Positions 57,290-57,375 of a stretch of DNA of 57,375 bases are shown in pieces. This DNA is from Xanthomonas maliensis. GTDB lineage: Bacteria > Pseudomonadota > Gammaproteobacteria > Xanthomonadales > Xanthomonadaceae. The stretch's first letter is position 1, and the number at the start of each line of letters is the position of its first letter. The notes beneath the pieces were generated by a model. That model made no database searches and had not been told where the DNA came from. It saw nothing but the letters and a program-made list of their open reading frames with translations. The translations under genes and the position numbers were made by a program. The stretch is taken from NCBI RefSeq assembly GCF_009192945.1, contig NZ_NSET01000066.1:1-57375 (forward strand), in the 5' to 3' direction.

Positions 57290-57375
57290 TCAGTGCTGCG
57301 CCTGGATCGCCTCGCTCAGTGCAAAGATCCGCCCGGCCTCGCGCCACTTCTCTCCTGGCGCGCTGCCCGGCAGCG
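57290..57375 (-). CDS. C-terminal end of an unidentified protein (runs off the right edge)
   Basis: A minus-strand frame of 28 codons reads LPGSAPGEKWREAG, then RIFALSEAIQAQH, and stops with TGA at 57290-57292. It is converging on the dehydratase gene. The piece is too short to assign a family. Confidence 0.45.
   Translation of the reverse strand, partial: LPGSAPGEKWREAGRIFALSEAIQAQH

Overview
The window is about 57 kb of GC-rich gammaproteobacterial chromosome and looks like Xanthomonas. Reasons: dense TonB/RND/porin content, GTAG-type REP palindromes and other dispersed hairpins between genes, an L-fuconate dehydratase that I recognise as very close to the characterised X. campestris enzyme, and the full non-phosphorylative L-fucose pathway around it. 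No tRNA, rRNA, CRISPR array, prophage or insertion sequence was seen. Genus assignment is inference from recalled families, not from a search.

Layout. (1) 1-8852: a type VI secretion operon on the minus strand (tssB, tssC, hcp, tagJ, tssE, tssF, tssG, tssH/clpV, the last running off the left edge), in the order known from Pseudomonas HSI-I, with a divergent AraC-type regulator. (2) 8890-15028: universal stress protein with a perfect FNR/ANR-type palindrome upstream, uvrD, an FAD/NAD(P) protein and a cardiolipin synthase. (3) 15042-19325: a LysR-type regulator with two HTH domains, divergent from ligK-galD-ligJ, the lower gallate / protocatechuate 4,5-cleavage steps, without a ring-cleavage enzyme in view. 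(4) 19444-19861: rpmB-rpmG with a perfect 12-bp terminator stem. (5) 20304-27235: a czcCBA heavy-metal efflux operon preceded by a His-rich exported protein; czcB and czcA are separated by 552 bp packed with repeats. (6) 27508-34517: housekeeping and miscellaneous genes (DUF885 peptidase-like protein, rsmG, phoD, an Sfp-type PPTase, a small membrane protein, a GFA-fold protein, xthA) with REP and MITE-like elements between them.

(7) 34569-42676 is the most interesting part: a TonB-dependent receptor and a phosphodiester-glycosidase (NAGPA-type) protein, a divergent ROK-family regulator, and a converging set of glycerophosphodiesterase (GDPD), parvulin and membrane-anchored unknown protein. 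Two AT-rich 27-bp near-palindromes of the NagC/ROK operator type lie upstream of the two operons. I infer one ROK-controlled regulon for import and hydrolysis of a sugar phosphodiester; I know of no description of such a system.

(8) 43157-49745: an acetate module (actP with its DUF485 partner, DcaP-like porin, divergent acs, and a CrbR/ErdR-like response regulator). (9) 50133-50931: a membrane-anchored thioredoxin-like protein followed after 4 bases by a 67-residue exported peptide with six cysteines, then a decayed acetylesterase-like pseudogene. (10) 51912-57204: L-fucose dehydrogenase, L-fuconolactonase, 2-keto-3-deoxy-L-fuconate dehydrogenase, 2,4-diketo-3-deoxy-L-fuconate hydrolase and L-fuconate dehydratase, ending in a 70-bp REP palindrome and the tail of one more minus-strand gene.
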